This document shows, piece by piece, positions 1-7,609 of a stretch of 12,441 nt of DNA (its first letter is position 1; the number at the start of each line of letters is the position of its first letter). The notes beneath the pieces are model-generated. The model was not told the origin of the DNA. It saw only the letters and a list, made by a program, of their open reading frames with translations, and searched no databases. This DNA comes from Alphaproteobacteria bacterium (GTDB taxonomy: Bacteria; Pseudomonadota; Alphaproteobacteria; Rhodobacterales; Rhodobacteraceae): assembly GCA_003694465.1 (NCBI GenBank), contig RFKM01000172.1, positions 1 to 12,441 of the forward strand. The letters are read 5' to 3'. Both the position numbers and the translations under genes were made by a program.

Positions 1-1565
1 AGGGTGACGATCTTGTGGCGCAGCGTCCAGCGCAGGAGCCGCAGGTAGAGCCGCATGGCAAGGCTGTCGGGCCGCTCGGTGGCATGGGCCTTTGCCGGTT
101 TCATCAGGTAGGCGGCCATCATCGGGGTGATCAGGCGTGCCACCGCCAGCGAGGCCAGCGCCGCGATCGCCACCGTCAGGCCGAACTGCTTGAAGAACTG
201 CCCCGGCACCCCGCCCATGAAGCTCACCGGCGCGAAGACGGCGACGATGGTCAGGCTGATGGCGATCACCGTCAGCCCGATCTCGGTGGCCGCATCGCCG
301 GCGGCCTTGAGCGGGCTCTTGCCCATGGCGAGGTGGCGCTCGATGTTCTCGACCTCGACGATGGCGTCGTCAACGAGAATCCCGGTCACGAGGGTGATGG
401 CCAGCAGGCTGATGGAGTTGAGCGAGAAATCGAGCGCATACATGCCGAAGAAGGCCGGCAGGATCGACAGCGGCAGCGCCGTCGCCGCGATGATCGTGGC
501 GCGCATGTTGCGCAGGAAGGCAAAGACCACAAGCACCGCCAGCGCCATCCCCTCGTAGAGCGTCTGCATGGCGCTTTCGAAGGTGCCGGCGGTGTAGGTG
601 GTGGAATCGTCGATCTTCTCGATCACCGCCCCGGGGTAGCGCGCCCTGAGCCGTTCGAGCTCGGCGCTCACCCGCTCGGCGGTGTCGAGATCGCTCGCCC
701 CCGAGGCGCGATAGACCGCCAGCGCGACCACCGGGCGCCCGTCGAGGGTGGCGAAGTCGCGCGCCTCGGCCGAGCCGTCGCTGACCCGCCCGAGCTGTTC
801 GAGGCGCAGCTTCTGCCCGGTCGGCAGGGTGATCGGGGTGGCCGCCAGCGCCGCCACGTCGGGGGCGTCGCCCAGCACCCGCAGCGAGAATTCGATGCCC
901 GCCAGATCGCCGCGCCCGCCGCCCATGTTGGCGTTGGTGGCGCGCAGCTGGCGGCTGACGTCGGCGGCGGTGATGCCGAGGCTGAGCAGGCGGTCGGGGT
1001 CGAGATCGACGCGGATCACCCGGTCGGCGCCGCCGATGCGCACCACCCCGCCAACGCCCTTCAGCCCGAGCAGCCGCCGGGCGATCACGTCATCGGCGAA
1101 TTTCGAAAGCCCCTCGATGGTCAGGGTCGGGTCGGCGACGGTATAGATCTGGATCGGCTTGCCGATCAGCTCCTCGCGCTTGACGATCGGCTCGGAAATC
1201 GTCTCGGGCAGGTCCTGCCGGATCCGGCTGACCGCGTCCTTGACATCGTTCAGCGCCCGGTCGGTCGGGGTTTCGATGGTGAAGTTGATGATCACCGTGG
1301 CGCGCGAATCCGTCGCCCGCGAGGTGATGTGATCGACGCCGGTGATATTGGCCACCGCATCTTCGACCGGCTTGATGATCTGGCCGGCGAGTTCGGCCGG
1401 GGCGGCGCCGGGCTGGCTGATGGTCACCGAGATCACCGGCACGTCGACATTCGGAAACTCGGTCACCGGCAGGCGGGTGAAGGAATAGAAACCGGCGATG
1501 CAGAGCACCAGGAACAGCGCCACCGAGGGGATCGGGTGGCGGATCGACCACGTGGCGAAGTTCAT
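1..1565 (-). CDS. RND multidrug efflux permease, N-terminal part (truncated by window edge)
   Basis: This is the inner-membrane, proton-driven pump subunit of a tripartite efflux system. The reading frame starts at ATG 1565-1563 and stays open to position 1, giving about 521 codons of a family that usually has about 1,000-1,050. Seen: an N-terminus beginning MNFATWSIRHPIPSVALFLV with a first membrane helix, then RLPVTEFPNVDVPVISV and PGAAPAELAGQIIKPVEDA, typical of the porter domain of HAE-1 pumps. The fourth membrane helix has GILVDDAIVEVENIERHL, with the paired proton-relay aspartates at about residues 399-400 (compare D407/D408 of AcrB). MGGVPGQFFKQF follows. Its ATG overlaps the fusion-protein stop as ATGA, so translation is probably coupled. 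The right-hand end of the gene lies upstream in the operon; its C-terminal half and any outer-membrane channel gene would lie off the left edge. Substrate cannot be read from sequence. Confidence 0.93.
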   Translation of the reverse strand, partial: MNFATWSIRHPIPSVALFLVLCIAGFYSFTRLPVTEFPNVDVPVISVTISQPGAAPAELAGQIIKPVEDAVANITGVDHITSRATDSRATVIINFTIETPTDRALNDVKDAVSRIRQDLPETISEPIVKREELIGKPIQIYTVADPTLTIEGLSKFADDVIARRLLGLKGVGGVVRIGGADRVIRVDLDPDRLLSLGITAADVSRQLRATNANMGGGRGDLAGIEFSLRVLGDAPDVAALAATPITLPTGQKLRLEQLGRVSDGSAEARDFATLDGRPVVALAVYRASGASDLDTAERVSAELERLRARYPGAVIEKIDDSTTYTAGTFESAMQTLYEGMALAVLVVFAFLRNMRATIIAATALPLSILPAFFGMYALDFSLNSISLLAITLVTGILVDDAIVEVENIERHLAMGKSPLKAAGDAATEIGLTVIAISLTIVAVFAPVSFMGGVPGQFFKQFGLTVAIAALASLAVARLITPMMAAYLMKPAKAHATERPDSLAMRLYLRLLRWTLRHKIVT

Positions 1566-2797
1566 TGGTCGCTCTCCCCGCCGGCGGCGCCCTCGAGCAC
1601 CGGGATCACCTTGTCGCCGCTCTGGAAGAACGGCCCGGCCCGCAGCACCACCCGGTCCCCCTCGTCAAGGCCCGAGACGATCTCGCGCCGCCCGGCCCAG
1701 ACCGCGCCGGCTTTCACGTCGCGGCGCTCGAGAATGTCGTCCTTGCCGAGCAGCAGCACGAAATCGCCGTCGCCGTCGGAGAGGATCGCGCTCACCGGAA
1801 CGGTGAGGGCGGTGTAGCGCCGCGCCTCGATCAGGCCGCGGGCGAAGCTGCCCGTGCGCAGCCCGTCCACGCCGGGCAGGGCGATGCGCAATTTGGCCAG
1901 CCGCGTGCGCGCATCCACCGAGGGCGGCACGAGACGGACCTTGCCCTCGGTCTCGCCGATACCGGCGATGTTGAGGGTGACCCGGTCGCCGAGCGAAACC
2001 TGCGCGACCTCGGTTTCGAGCACCTCGACCTCGGCCTCGACCTCGCCATGGGCGATGATCGAGAACATCGGCTGCGCCCCGGCCACAGCCACCGCGCCGA
2101 GGCGGGCGTTACGCGCGGCGATGATGCCGTCGACCGGCGCGGTGATCCGCGTATAGCCGAGGTTCAGGCGCGCCATGCGCAGCTGTGCCTCGGCCTGCCG
2201 CACCTGCGCATTGGCCACCGCCAGCCCGTCCTGCGCCGCCGAAAGCGAGGCCCGGGCGGTCTGATAGGCGGTTTCGCTCTGGTCGACGGAGGCCTGCGAG
2301 ATGGTGCCGCTCTCGCGCAGCTTGCGGTTGCGTTCATAGTTGGTGGCGGCGTTGTCGAAATTGGCCTGCGCCAGTTCGACCTGCGAGGCGGCCTGTTTCA
2401 CCGCCGCCTTGGCCCGCGCCAGTTCGGCCTCGGCCTGGGCGAGCTGGACCTCGAGGCTGTCGCGGTCAAGCTCGGCGAGCAGGGCGCCCTCGTCCACCGC
2501 GTCGCCCACATCGGCGTGCAGCGCCATGATGATGCGCCCGGCAACGCGCGGGTTGACCATCACCTCCTCGCGCGCGACCAGCGTGCCGGTGACCGGGATG
2601 TTGATGGCGATCTCCGCCGGGCGGGCCTCGGTCACGCGCACCCGGGGCGCCTCGGCGGCCGGCGCCGGGGCGGCGGCGACGAGGGGCAGGGCAAGGGCCA
2701 GAACGGCGAGGGCGAGGGCGCGGGCGCGCGCCACGCCGGCGCCACGCCGGCGCGCCGGCATCGGTTCGGCGAGCGGGGGCAGGAGGGTGGACATCAT
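1562..2797 (-). CDS. RND efflux membrane fusion protein (periplasmic adaptor)
   Basis: This is the periplasmic adaptor (HlyD/AcrA-like) that links the RND pump to an outer-membrane channel. About 411 residues, normal for the family. Seen: a basic N-terminus and a hydrophobic stretch at about 26-43 ending in Ala-rich APAPAAEA, consistent with an exported signal sequence. A lipoyl-like half follows (VTGTLVAREE and VNPRVAGRI, then VGDAVDEGALLAELDRD, about 69-112). A long Ala/Glu/Gln-rich coiled-coil hairpin spans about 112-210. The second lipoyl half is LGYTRITAPVDGIIAARN, then a beta-barrel region and a final VVLRAGPFFQSGDKV segment. Two adjacent ATG codons (2797 and 2794) are possible starts; GGAG at 2806-2803 lies 5 or 8 nt upstream respectively, so the second may be the one used. 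First gene of the operon, directly downstream of the promoter in the divergent region. Confidence 0.93.
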   Translation of the reverse strand: MMSTLLPPLAEPMPARRRGAGVARARALALAVLALALPLVAAAPAPAAEAPRVRVTEARPAEIAINIPVTGTLVAREEVMVNPRVAGRIIMALHADVGDAVDEGALLAELDRDSLEVQLAQAEAELARAKAAVKQAASQVELAQANFDNAATNYERNRKLRESGTISQASVDQSETAYQTARASLSAAQDGLAVANAQVRQAEAQLRMARLNLGYTRITAPVDGIIAARNARLGAVAVAGAQPMFSIIAHGEVEAEVEVLETEVAQVSLGDRVTLNIAGIGETEGKVRLVPPSVDARTRLAKLRIALPGVDGLRTGSFARGLIEARRYTALTVPVSAILSDGDGDFVLLLGKDDILERRDVKAGAVWAGRREIVSGLDEGDRVVLRAGPFFQSGDKVIPVLEGAAGGESDQ

Positions 2798-2853
2798 CGT
2801 GTCTCCGTCTGGTGTCTGCCGGCCCGTTTGACAGGGGCGGGCCGATCCGGTAA

Positions 2854-2875
2854 TTGCATTCCGTGCAAATTTTGC
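2854..2875. promoter_or_regulatory. Overlapping inverted repeats, candidate TetR operator
   Basis: Two palindromes overlap here. TTGCA-N5-TGCAA spans 2854-2868, and GCAAA-T-TTTGC spans 2865-2875. Both use the TTTGC/GCAAA or TGCA half-sites also found in the inverted repeat at 2902-2921. They lie just downstream of the predicted -10 of the efflux promoter, where a bound repressor would block transcription. Assignment to the adjacent TetR protein is inference from position and symmetry. Confidence 0.45.
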
Positions 2876-2883
2876 GTGGCGTG

Positions 2884-2912
2884 CATATACAGCCCCCGCG
2901 CAATTTGCTCAA
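2884..2912 (-). promoter_or_regulatory. Predicted promoter of the RND efflux operon
   Basis: On the minus strand there is a -35-like TTGAGC (2912-2907), a 17-bp spacer and a -10-like TATATG (2889-2884), about 85 bp upstream of the adaptor start codon. This is the best sigma70-type match in the divergent region. Its -35 is embedded in the inverted repeat at 2902-2921. On the plus strand a perfect TTGACA at 2828-2833 has only a poor -10 (TAATTG at 2851) 17 bp later; it could serve tetR but is weak. Confidence 0.5.
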
Positions 2913-2921
2913 GGGCAAATT
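2902..2921. promoter_or_regulatory. Inverted repeat AATTTGC-N6-GCAAATT, candidate TetR operator
   Basis: A perfect 7-bp inverted repeat with a 6-bp centre, 20 bp in total, a common size for TetR-family operators. It is AT-rich against the surrounding GC-rich DNA. It covers the -35 of the predicted efflux promoter and lies 60 bp upstream of the TetR start codon, so one bound repressor could affect both divergent genes. Operator function is inferred. Confidence 0.55.
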
Positions 2922-2981
2922 CGGCACCGCCCATGCTCCGGGGCTTGGGGCGCCGTGCCAAGGGGGTGACAGGGTCGGTTC

Positions 2982-3641
2982 ATGACGGCACGGGTCGCGG
3001 ACAAGGCAGAAGGCGGCGCGGGGTTGGGCGCCGGGCCCGATCTGCGCGGCCGGCGCCGACGGCGCACCGCCGAAACCATCCGCCGCGCCGCCCTCGATCT
3101 GGTGCGGCGCCACGGGCTCGAGGCGGTCACCGTCGAGATGATCGCCGAGGCCGCTGGCATCAGCCTGCGCACTTTCTTCAACTATTTCAAATACAAGGAA
3201 GAGGCGCTGCTGCGCCCGCCGATGGCCCTCGACGGGGCCGAGGCCGAAGCTTTCGCCGCCGGGCGGGGCAGCCTGATCGACGATTTTCTCGCCCTCATCG
3301 CCACCCATCTCGAAGACGCCGCCCCCGACCGCGCAGAGATCGCCATGATCATGCGCCTTGCCGAGGAAAACCCGCGCCTTCTTGCGGTGCGCGAGCGCAT
3401 TTTCGCCAGTTATGAGAACGCCTTTCGCGGCCTTCTGGCGCGCCGCCTCGGCCGGGCGGAGGATGACCGCGAAACCCGGCTGCTTTCGGCGGTGATCGGC
3501 GCGGCCTTCGAAGTCGCCATGAACCGCTGGGTGGCCGGCACCGCCGCCGACAGCCTGTGCGAGGAGCTGCGCGAAACCCTGAACGCCCTGCCGCGCCTGC
3601 TTGCCGAGGCGGGCCGGGAAGGGGCGAACGGGGCCGGCTGA
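2982..3641 (+). CDS. TetR/AcrR-family transcriptional regulator
   Basis: A 219-residue DNA-binding regulator, usual length for the family, and probably the local repressor of the divergent RND operon. Seen: a basic N-terminal stretch (RGRRRRRTAETIRRAALDLV), then a helix-turn-helix at about residues 40-72, including TVEMIAEAAGISLRTFFNYF followed by KYKEEALL, the classic TetR signature. The remaining ~145 residues form a helical ligand/dimer domain with no recognisable ligand-specific motif. AGGGGG at 2961-2966 is rather far (15 nt) from the ATG, so ribosome binding is not strong, but no better in-frame start was found. It is divergent from the efflux genes and convergent with acr3, with only 10 bp between the two reading frames. 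Regulation of the pump, and possibly of its own gene, is inferred from position and from the inverted repeats in the shared upstream region. Confidence 0.9.
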   Translation: MTARVADKAEGGAGLGAGPDLRGRRRRRTAETIRRAALDLVRRHGLEAVTVEMIAEAAGISLRTFFNYFKYKEEALLRPPMALDGAEAEAFAAGRGSLIDDFLALIATHLEDAAPDRAEIAMIMRLAEENPRLLAVRERIFASYENAFRGLLARRLGRAEDDRETRLLSAVIGAAFEVAMNRWVAGTAADSLCEELRETLNALPRLLAEAGREGANGAG

Positions 3642-3657
3642 GGCCTCCCGCTCAGCC
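3636..3657. terminator. Hairpin shared by convergent tetR and acr3 ends
   Basis: A perfect 7-bp stem, GGCTGAG (3636-3642) and CTCAGCC (3651-3657), with an 8-nt loop. It contains the tetR stop (TGA 3639-3641) in one arm and the acr3 stop (3654-3652) in the other. It is symmetrical and could end transcription from both sides, but no T-tract follows on either strand, so termination efficiency is uncertain. Confidence 0.4.
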
Positions 3658-4719
3658 CCGGGTCTTGCCCCCGGCCCGGGCGCGCCGTTGCACGGCCGCG
3701 CCGCGCTCGTACCAGGGCTTCGTCGCATTCACGATCTTCACCACGCTCAGCATCACCGGCACTTCGATCAGCACCCCGACGACCGTCGCCAGCGCCGCCC
3801 CGGAGGTGAACCCGAACAGGCTGATGGCCGTCGCCACCGCCAGTTCGAAGAAGTTCGACGCTCCGATCAGCGCCGAGGGCGCGGCGACGCAATGGGCCTC
3901 GCCGGTGACCCGGTTCAAGAGATAGGCGAGGCCGGCGTTGAAATAGACCTGAATGAGGATCGGCACCGCGAGAAGGGCGATGATCAGCGGCTGGGCGATG
4001 ATCTGCTCGCCCTGAAAGCCGAAAAGCAGCACCAGCGTTGCCAGCAGCGCCACCACCGAGGTCGGCCCGAGGCGGGCGAGCAGCGCCCCCAGCGCCGCCT
4101 CGCCCCCGGCGCGCAGGCGGTTGCGGCGGATCGCCTGGGCGAGGCCGACGGGCACGACGATGTAGAGCCCGACCGAGAGCAGCAGCGTCTCCCACGGCAC
4201 GGTGATCGCCGACAGCCCCAGCAGGAAGGCGACGATCGGGGCGAAGGCGACGATCATGATCGTGTCGTTCAGCGCCACCTGGCTGAGGGTGAAATGCGGC
4301 TCGCCATCCGAGAGGTTCGACCACACGAAGACCATCGCCGTGCAGGGGGCGGCGGCGAGGATGATCAGCCCGGCGATATAGCTGTCGATCTGCCCGGCCG
4401 GGAGCCACGGGCGGAACAGCCAGCCGACGAACAGCCAGCCCAGCAGCGCCATCGAGAAGGGCTTGACCGCCCAGTTCACCAGCAGCGTCACCCCGACCCC
4501 GCGCCAGTGGCCCGCAACCTTGCCGAGCGCCGCGAAGTCGATCTTGAGCAGCATCGGAATGATCATCAGCCAGATCAGCACCGCGACCGGCAGGTTGACA
4601 TGGGCGATCTCGAGCCCGCCGATGGCGTGAAAGAGCCCCGGAAAGACCTGCCCGAGGCCGATCCCCGCGATGATGCACAGCGCAACCCAGAGCGTGAGGT
4701 GACGTTCGAATGCGTTCAT
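3652..4719 (-). CDS. acr3: ACR3-family arsenite efflux permease
   Basis: An inner-membrane arsenite (As(III), possibly antimonite) efflux permease of the ACR3/BART type, driven by the proton motive force. 355 residues, the usual length, with about ten hydrophobic segments. Seen: LTLWVALCIIAGIGLGQVFP near the N-terminus, PVAVLIWLMIIPMLLKIDF, and LAAAPCTAMVFVWSNL with the family's conserved cysteine at residue 126. Also IGASNFFELAVATAI (Glu292) and VVGVLIEVPVML (Glu319), conserved acidic membrane positions. GGAG about 7 nt upstream of ATG 4719 gives a fair ribosome binding site. The gene stands alone: no arsR, arsC or arsH is visible on either side. The neighbouring glutathione reductase could supply reduced thiols, but it is divergent. 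An arsenite role is assigned from family; induction by arsenic cannot be judged here. Confidence 0.93.
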   Translation of the reverse strand: MNAFERHLTLWVALCIIAGIGLGQVFPGLFHAIGGLEIAHVNLPVAVLIWLMIIPMLLKIDFAALGKVAGHWRGVGVTLLVNWAVKPFSMALLGWLFVGWLFRPWLPAGQIDSYIAGLIILAAAPCTAMVFVWSNLSDGEPHFTLSQVALNDTIMIVAFAPIVAFLLGLSAITVPWETLLLSVGLYIVVPVGLAQAIRRNRLRAGGEAALGALLARLGPTSVVALLATLVLLFGFQGEQIIAQPLIIALLAVPILIQVYFNAGLAYLLNRVTGEAHCVAAPSALIGASNFFELAVATAISLFGFTSGAALATVVGVLIEVPVMLSVVKIVNATKPWYERGAAVQRRARAGGKTRG

Positions 4720-4791
4720 GGCGTGGCTCCCTTCCTGCCGCCTGTCCCCCGCGGCCCCGCGCCGCCCGGCTCGCCGGTCATACCGCGATTG

Positions 4792-4815
4792 GCGCCCGGG
4801 CGGAAGGCCGGGCGC
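4792..4815. repeat. GC-rich inverted repeat in the acr3-gor divergent region
   Basis: The 261-bp region between the divergent acr3 and gor starts holds a perfect 8-bp inverted repeat, GCGCCCGG (4792-4799) and CCGGGCGC (4808-4815), with an 8-nt centre. It could be an operator or an RNA hairpin in the leader of either gene. No convincing -35/-10 pair or ArsR-type site was seen in the region. Two adjacent CTAG tetramers lie at 4935-4942. In so GC-rich a region the inverted repeat may be chance. Confidence 0.35.
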
Positions 4816-4980
4816 GAAGATCGACCAAGAATTTCCGTCGCCCCCGGCCGCCTTCCCGGGGCCTCGCGCGCCTTGCCGCCACCACCGTCCGCTCGCGCCC
4901 GCACGCGGCGGCTGGCCTTCGCCCGCGCTCTGCGCTAGCTAGGGTTCTGGCCCTCGGGCCGAAGCAGACGGGAGCGCGCC

Positions 4981-6339
4981 ATGAGCACATTCGACTACGA
5001 TCTTTTCGTCATCGGCGGCGGTTCGGGCGGCGTGCGCGCCGCGCGGGTGGCGGCGGAGACCGGCGCAAAGGTGGGGCTCGCCGAGGAAAGCCGCATGGGC
5101 GGCACCTGCGTCATTCGCGGCTGCGTGCCGAAAAAGCTGATGGTTTTCGCCAGCCATTACGGCGTCGCCGCCGAGGATGCCCGCCGCTTCGGCTGGGAGT
5201 TCCGCGACGCCCGGTTCGACTGGCCGACCTTCCGCGGCAAGCTCCATGCCGAGCTCGACCGGCTCGAGAACGTCTATCGCACAAATCTCGCCCGCCCCGG
5301 CGTCGTCATCCACGACACCCGCGCCACGGTGAAGGATGCCCACACCGTTGCCCTTGCCACCGGCGAGGAGGTGACGGCGAAACACGTTCTCATCGCCACC
5401 GGCGGGGTGCCTTACGTGCCGCATTTCGAGGGGTGCGAGCTTGCCATCACCTCGAATGACGTGTTCTCGCTCGAGACCTTCCCCGAGCGCATCCTGATCG
5501 TCGGCGGCGGCTACATCGCCTGCGAATTCGCCACCATCTTCAACGGCCTCGGGGCGCATGTGGCGCAGTGGTATCGGGGCGCCCAGATCCTGCGCGGCTT
5601 CGATGACGAGGTGCGCGGGCATCTGGCCGAGCTCATCCGCGGCCACGGAGTTGACCTGCACGTCGGCCTCGAGGTCGAGCGGATGGAACGCGCGGGCGGG
5701 CAGATCCGCGTTTACGGCACCGACGGGCGCGTCGAGCTGTTCGACCAGGTGCTCTATGCCACCGGCCGCCACCCCAACACCGAGGGCCTCGGCCTCGAGG
5801 CGGCGGGGGTGAAGCTCGGCCGCTGGGGCGAGGTGGTGGTCGACGATTACGGCCAGTCCTCGGTGCCCTCGATCTACGCCGTCGGCGACGTCACCAACCG
5901 CATCACCCTGACCCCGGTGGCCATCCGCGAGGGCATGGCCTTCGTCGAAACCGTGTTCAAGGGCAACCCGACGAAGCCCGACCATGAGCTGGTGCCCTCG
6001 GCGGTGTTCACGACGCCCGAATACGGGTCTGTCGGGCTTACCGAGGAACAGGCCCGCGAGCAGGAACGCATCGACGTCTATTGCGCCGAGTTCCGACCGA
6101 TGCAGAAGAGTTTCATCGACCGCGAAGAGCGGGTATTGTTCAAGCTGATCGTCAGCCAGGCCACGCGCAAGGTGCTCGGCTGCCATATCGTGGCCGACGG
6201 CGCCGGCGAGATGATCCAGCTGGCGGCGGTGGCGATCAAGATGGGCGCCACCAAGGAAGATTTCGATCGCACCGTGGCCGTCCATCCGACGATGGCCGAG
6301 GAGATCGTGCTGATGAAGGAGCCGGTGCGCAGCCATTGA
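4981..6339 (+). CDS. gor: Glutathione-disulfide reductase (NADPH, FAD)
   Basis: A cytoplasmic flavoenzyme that reduces glutathione disulfide with NADPH and keeps the thiol pool reduced. 452 residues, matching the family. Seen in order: FAD-binding VIGGGSGGVRAAR (about 10-22); the redox-active disulfide in GGTCVIRGCVPKKL, Cys43 and Cys48; the NADPH-binding ILIVGGGYIACEFATIF (about 171-187), followed by WYRGAQILRGFDDE, whose two arginines fit the NADPH 2'-phosphate contacts of glutathione reductase. The second FAD motif is SIYAVGDVTN. The C-terminal HPTMAEE contains the catalytic His435 and Glu440. This arrangement distinguishes it from dihydrolipoamide dehydrogenase and mercuric reductase. GGGAG at 4970-4974, 6 nt before ATG, supports the start. 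It is divergent from acr3 and separated from hflK by 88 bp with no clear terminator. Confidence 0.95.
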   Translation: MSTFDYDLFVIGGGSGGVRAARVAAETGAKVGLAEESRMGGTCVIRGCVPKKLMVFASHYGVAAEDARRFGWEFRDARFDWPTFRGKLHAELDRLENVYRTNLARPGVVIHDTRATVKDAHTVALATGEEVTAKHVLIATGGVPYVPHFEGCELAITSNDVFSLETFPERILIVGGGYIACEFATIFNGLGAHVAQWYRGAQILRGFDDEVRGHLAELIRGHGVDLHVGLEVERMERAGGQIRVYGTDGRVELFDQVLYATGRHPNTEGLGLEAAGVKLGRWGEVVVDDYGQSSVPSIYAVGDVTNRITLTPVAIREGMAFVETVFKGNPTKPDHELVPSAVFTTPEYGSVGLTEEQAREQERIDVYCAEFRPMQKSFIDREERVLFKLIVSQATRKVLGCHIVADGAGEMIQLAAVAIKMGATKEDFDRTVAVHPTMAEEIVLMKEPVRSH

Positions 6340-6427
6340 GCGCGCGCACCGGGTTGAAAACCGGGGCCCGGGTGGCCAAGTGCTCCCGAAGGCTTCGCGA
6401 AAGAAAAAGAAGAGAGGAAGCGACCAT

Positions 6428-7609
6428 ATGGCCAGCGACAATGGCGGCCCCTGGGGCGGGGGAGGCGGCAAGCGCCCCGGTTCGGACGGCGACGACAGGG
6501 GCGGACGGCGCCCGCCGGCGGGCGGCGACGGGCCGCAGATCCCCGAGATCGACGATCTCGTGCGCAAGGGGCAGGAGCAGCTGCGCGTGCTGATGGGCGG
6601 GCGCGGCGGCGCCGGACGGCGCGGCGGCGGCGGATCTGGCGGCTCCGGCGGCGGCCTGCCGCACATCGGGCGCGGGAGCATCGTTCTCGGCCTGCTGGCG
6701 CCGGTGGTGCTCTGGCTCTTCGCCTCGTTCTACCGGGTCGATACGTCCGAGCAATCGGTCGAGCTGCTGTTCGGCAAGCGCTACCAGGTCGGCACCGAGG
6801 GCCTCAACTTCGCCCCGTGGCCCTTCGTGACCTACGAGATCTACCCGGTGACGCGCGAGAACACGATCGACATCGGCACCGGCCTCGAGCAGGGGCTGAT
6901 GCTGACCGGCGACGAGAACATCGTCGACATCGATTTCCAGGTGGTCTGGAACATCGGCGACATCGAGAAATTCGTCTTCAACATCGCCGATCCGGTCGAG
7001 ACCATCACCGCGGTGAGCGAATCGGCGATGCGCGAGATCATCGGCCGCTCGGAACTGGCGCCGGTGCTCAACCGCGACCGTGGCGCCATTGCCCAGGAGC
7101 TCGAGGCGCTGATCCAGCAGACGCTCGAAAGCTACGATTCGGGCGTCAACATCGTGCGCGTGAACTTCGACAAGGCCGACCCGCCCGCCGAGGTGATCGA
7201 CAGTTTCCGGCAGGTTCAGGCGGCCGAACAGACCCGCGACACGCTGCAGAAACAGGCCGATGCCTATGCCAACAAGGTCATCGCCGGGGCCCGCGGCAAG
7301 GCCGCCCAGCTGCTCGAGGAGGCCGAGGCCTATCGCGCGCAGGTGGTCAACGAGGCCGAGGGCGAGGCGGCGCGCTTCATCGCCGTGCATGACGAATACG
7401 TGAAGGCCCGCGAGGTCACGCGCCAGCGCCTCTATCTCGAGACGATGGAGCGGGTGCTGGGCGGCGTCCAGAAGGTCATCATCGACGACAGCGCCGGCGG
7501 CGCCTCGGGCGTGGTGCCCTACCTGCCGCTGAACGAATTGCGCAGCGGCGCGGCGCCGGCATCGGCCCGGGCGAGCAGCAGCACGAGCAGCACCGGAGGG
7601 TCCAACTGA
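6428..7609 (+). CDS. hflK: FtsH modulator HflK (SPFH/Band 7 protein)
   Basis: HflK forms, with HflC, a large membrane-anchored cage around the FtsH protease and modulates degradation of membrane proteins. From ATG 6428 the product has 393 residues. Seen: a cytoplasmic Gly/Arg-rich N-terminus (PWGGGGGKR, GGGGSGGSGGG), as in other HflK proteins; one membrane helix at about 83-102 (SIVLGLLAPVVLWLFASFY); then the SPFH domain (DTSEQSVELLFGKRYQ, NIVDIDFQVVWNIGD). A long Ala/Glu coiled coil follows (QTRDTLQKQADAYANKVIAG onward), ending YLETMERVLGG. The upstream in-frame ATG at 6380 would add MLPKASRKKKKRGSDH; I reject it because AGAGGAAG lies 7 nt before 6428. The stop overlaps the hflC start as TGATG. 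Any effect on FtsH is inferred from family. Confidence 0.94.
   Translation: MASDNGGPWGGGGGKRPGSDGDDRGGRRPPAGGDGPQIPEIDDLVRKGQEQLRVLMGGRGGAGRRGGGGSGGSGGGLPHIGRGSIVLGLLAPVVLWLFASFYRVDTSEQSVELLFGKRYQVGTEGLNFAPWPFVTYEIYPVTRENTIDIGTGLEQGLMLTGDENIVDIDFQVVWNIGDIEKFVFNIADPVETITAVSESAMREIIGRSELAPVLNRDRGAIAQELEALIQQTLESYDSGVNIVRVNFDKADPPAEVIDSFRQVQAAEQTRDTLQKQADAYANKVIAGARGKAAQLLEEAEAYRAQVVNEAEGEAARFIAVHDEYVKAREVTRQRLYLETMERVLGGVQKVIIDDSAGGASGVVPYLPLNELRSGAAPASARASSSTSSTGGSN

Noticed and set aside
15..3415. Long plus-strand open frames over the RND genes
   Set aside because: They are antisense shadows in GC-rich DNA. The minus-strand frames give clear RND permease and adaptor proteins with family motifs.
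6380..6427. Upstream ATG for hflK
   Set aside because: It would add a Lys/Arg-rich 16-residue tail and lacks a ribosome binding site, whereas AGAGGAAG precedes the ATG at 6428.
6340..6427. Terminator between gor and hflK
   Set aside because: Short CCGG pairings exist around 6348-6372, but there is no stable uninterrupted stem and no T-tract.
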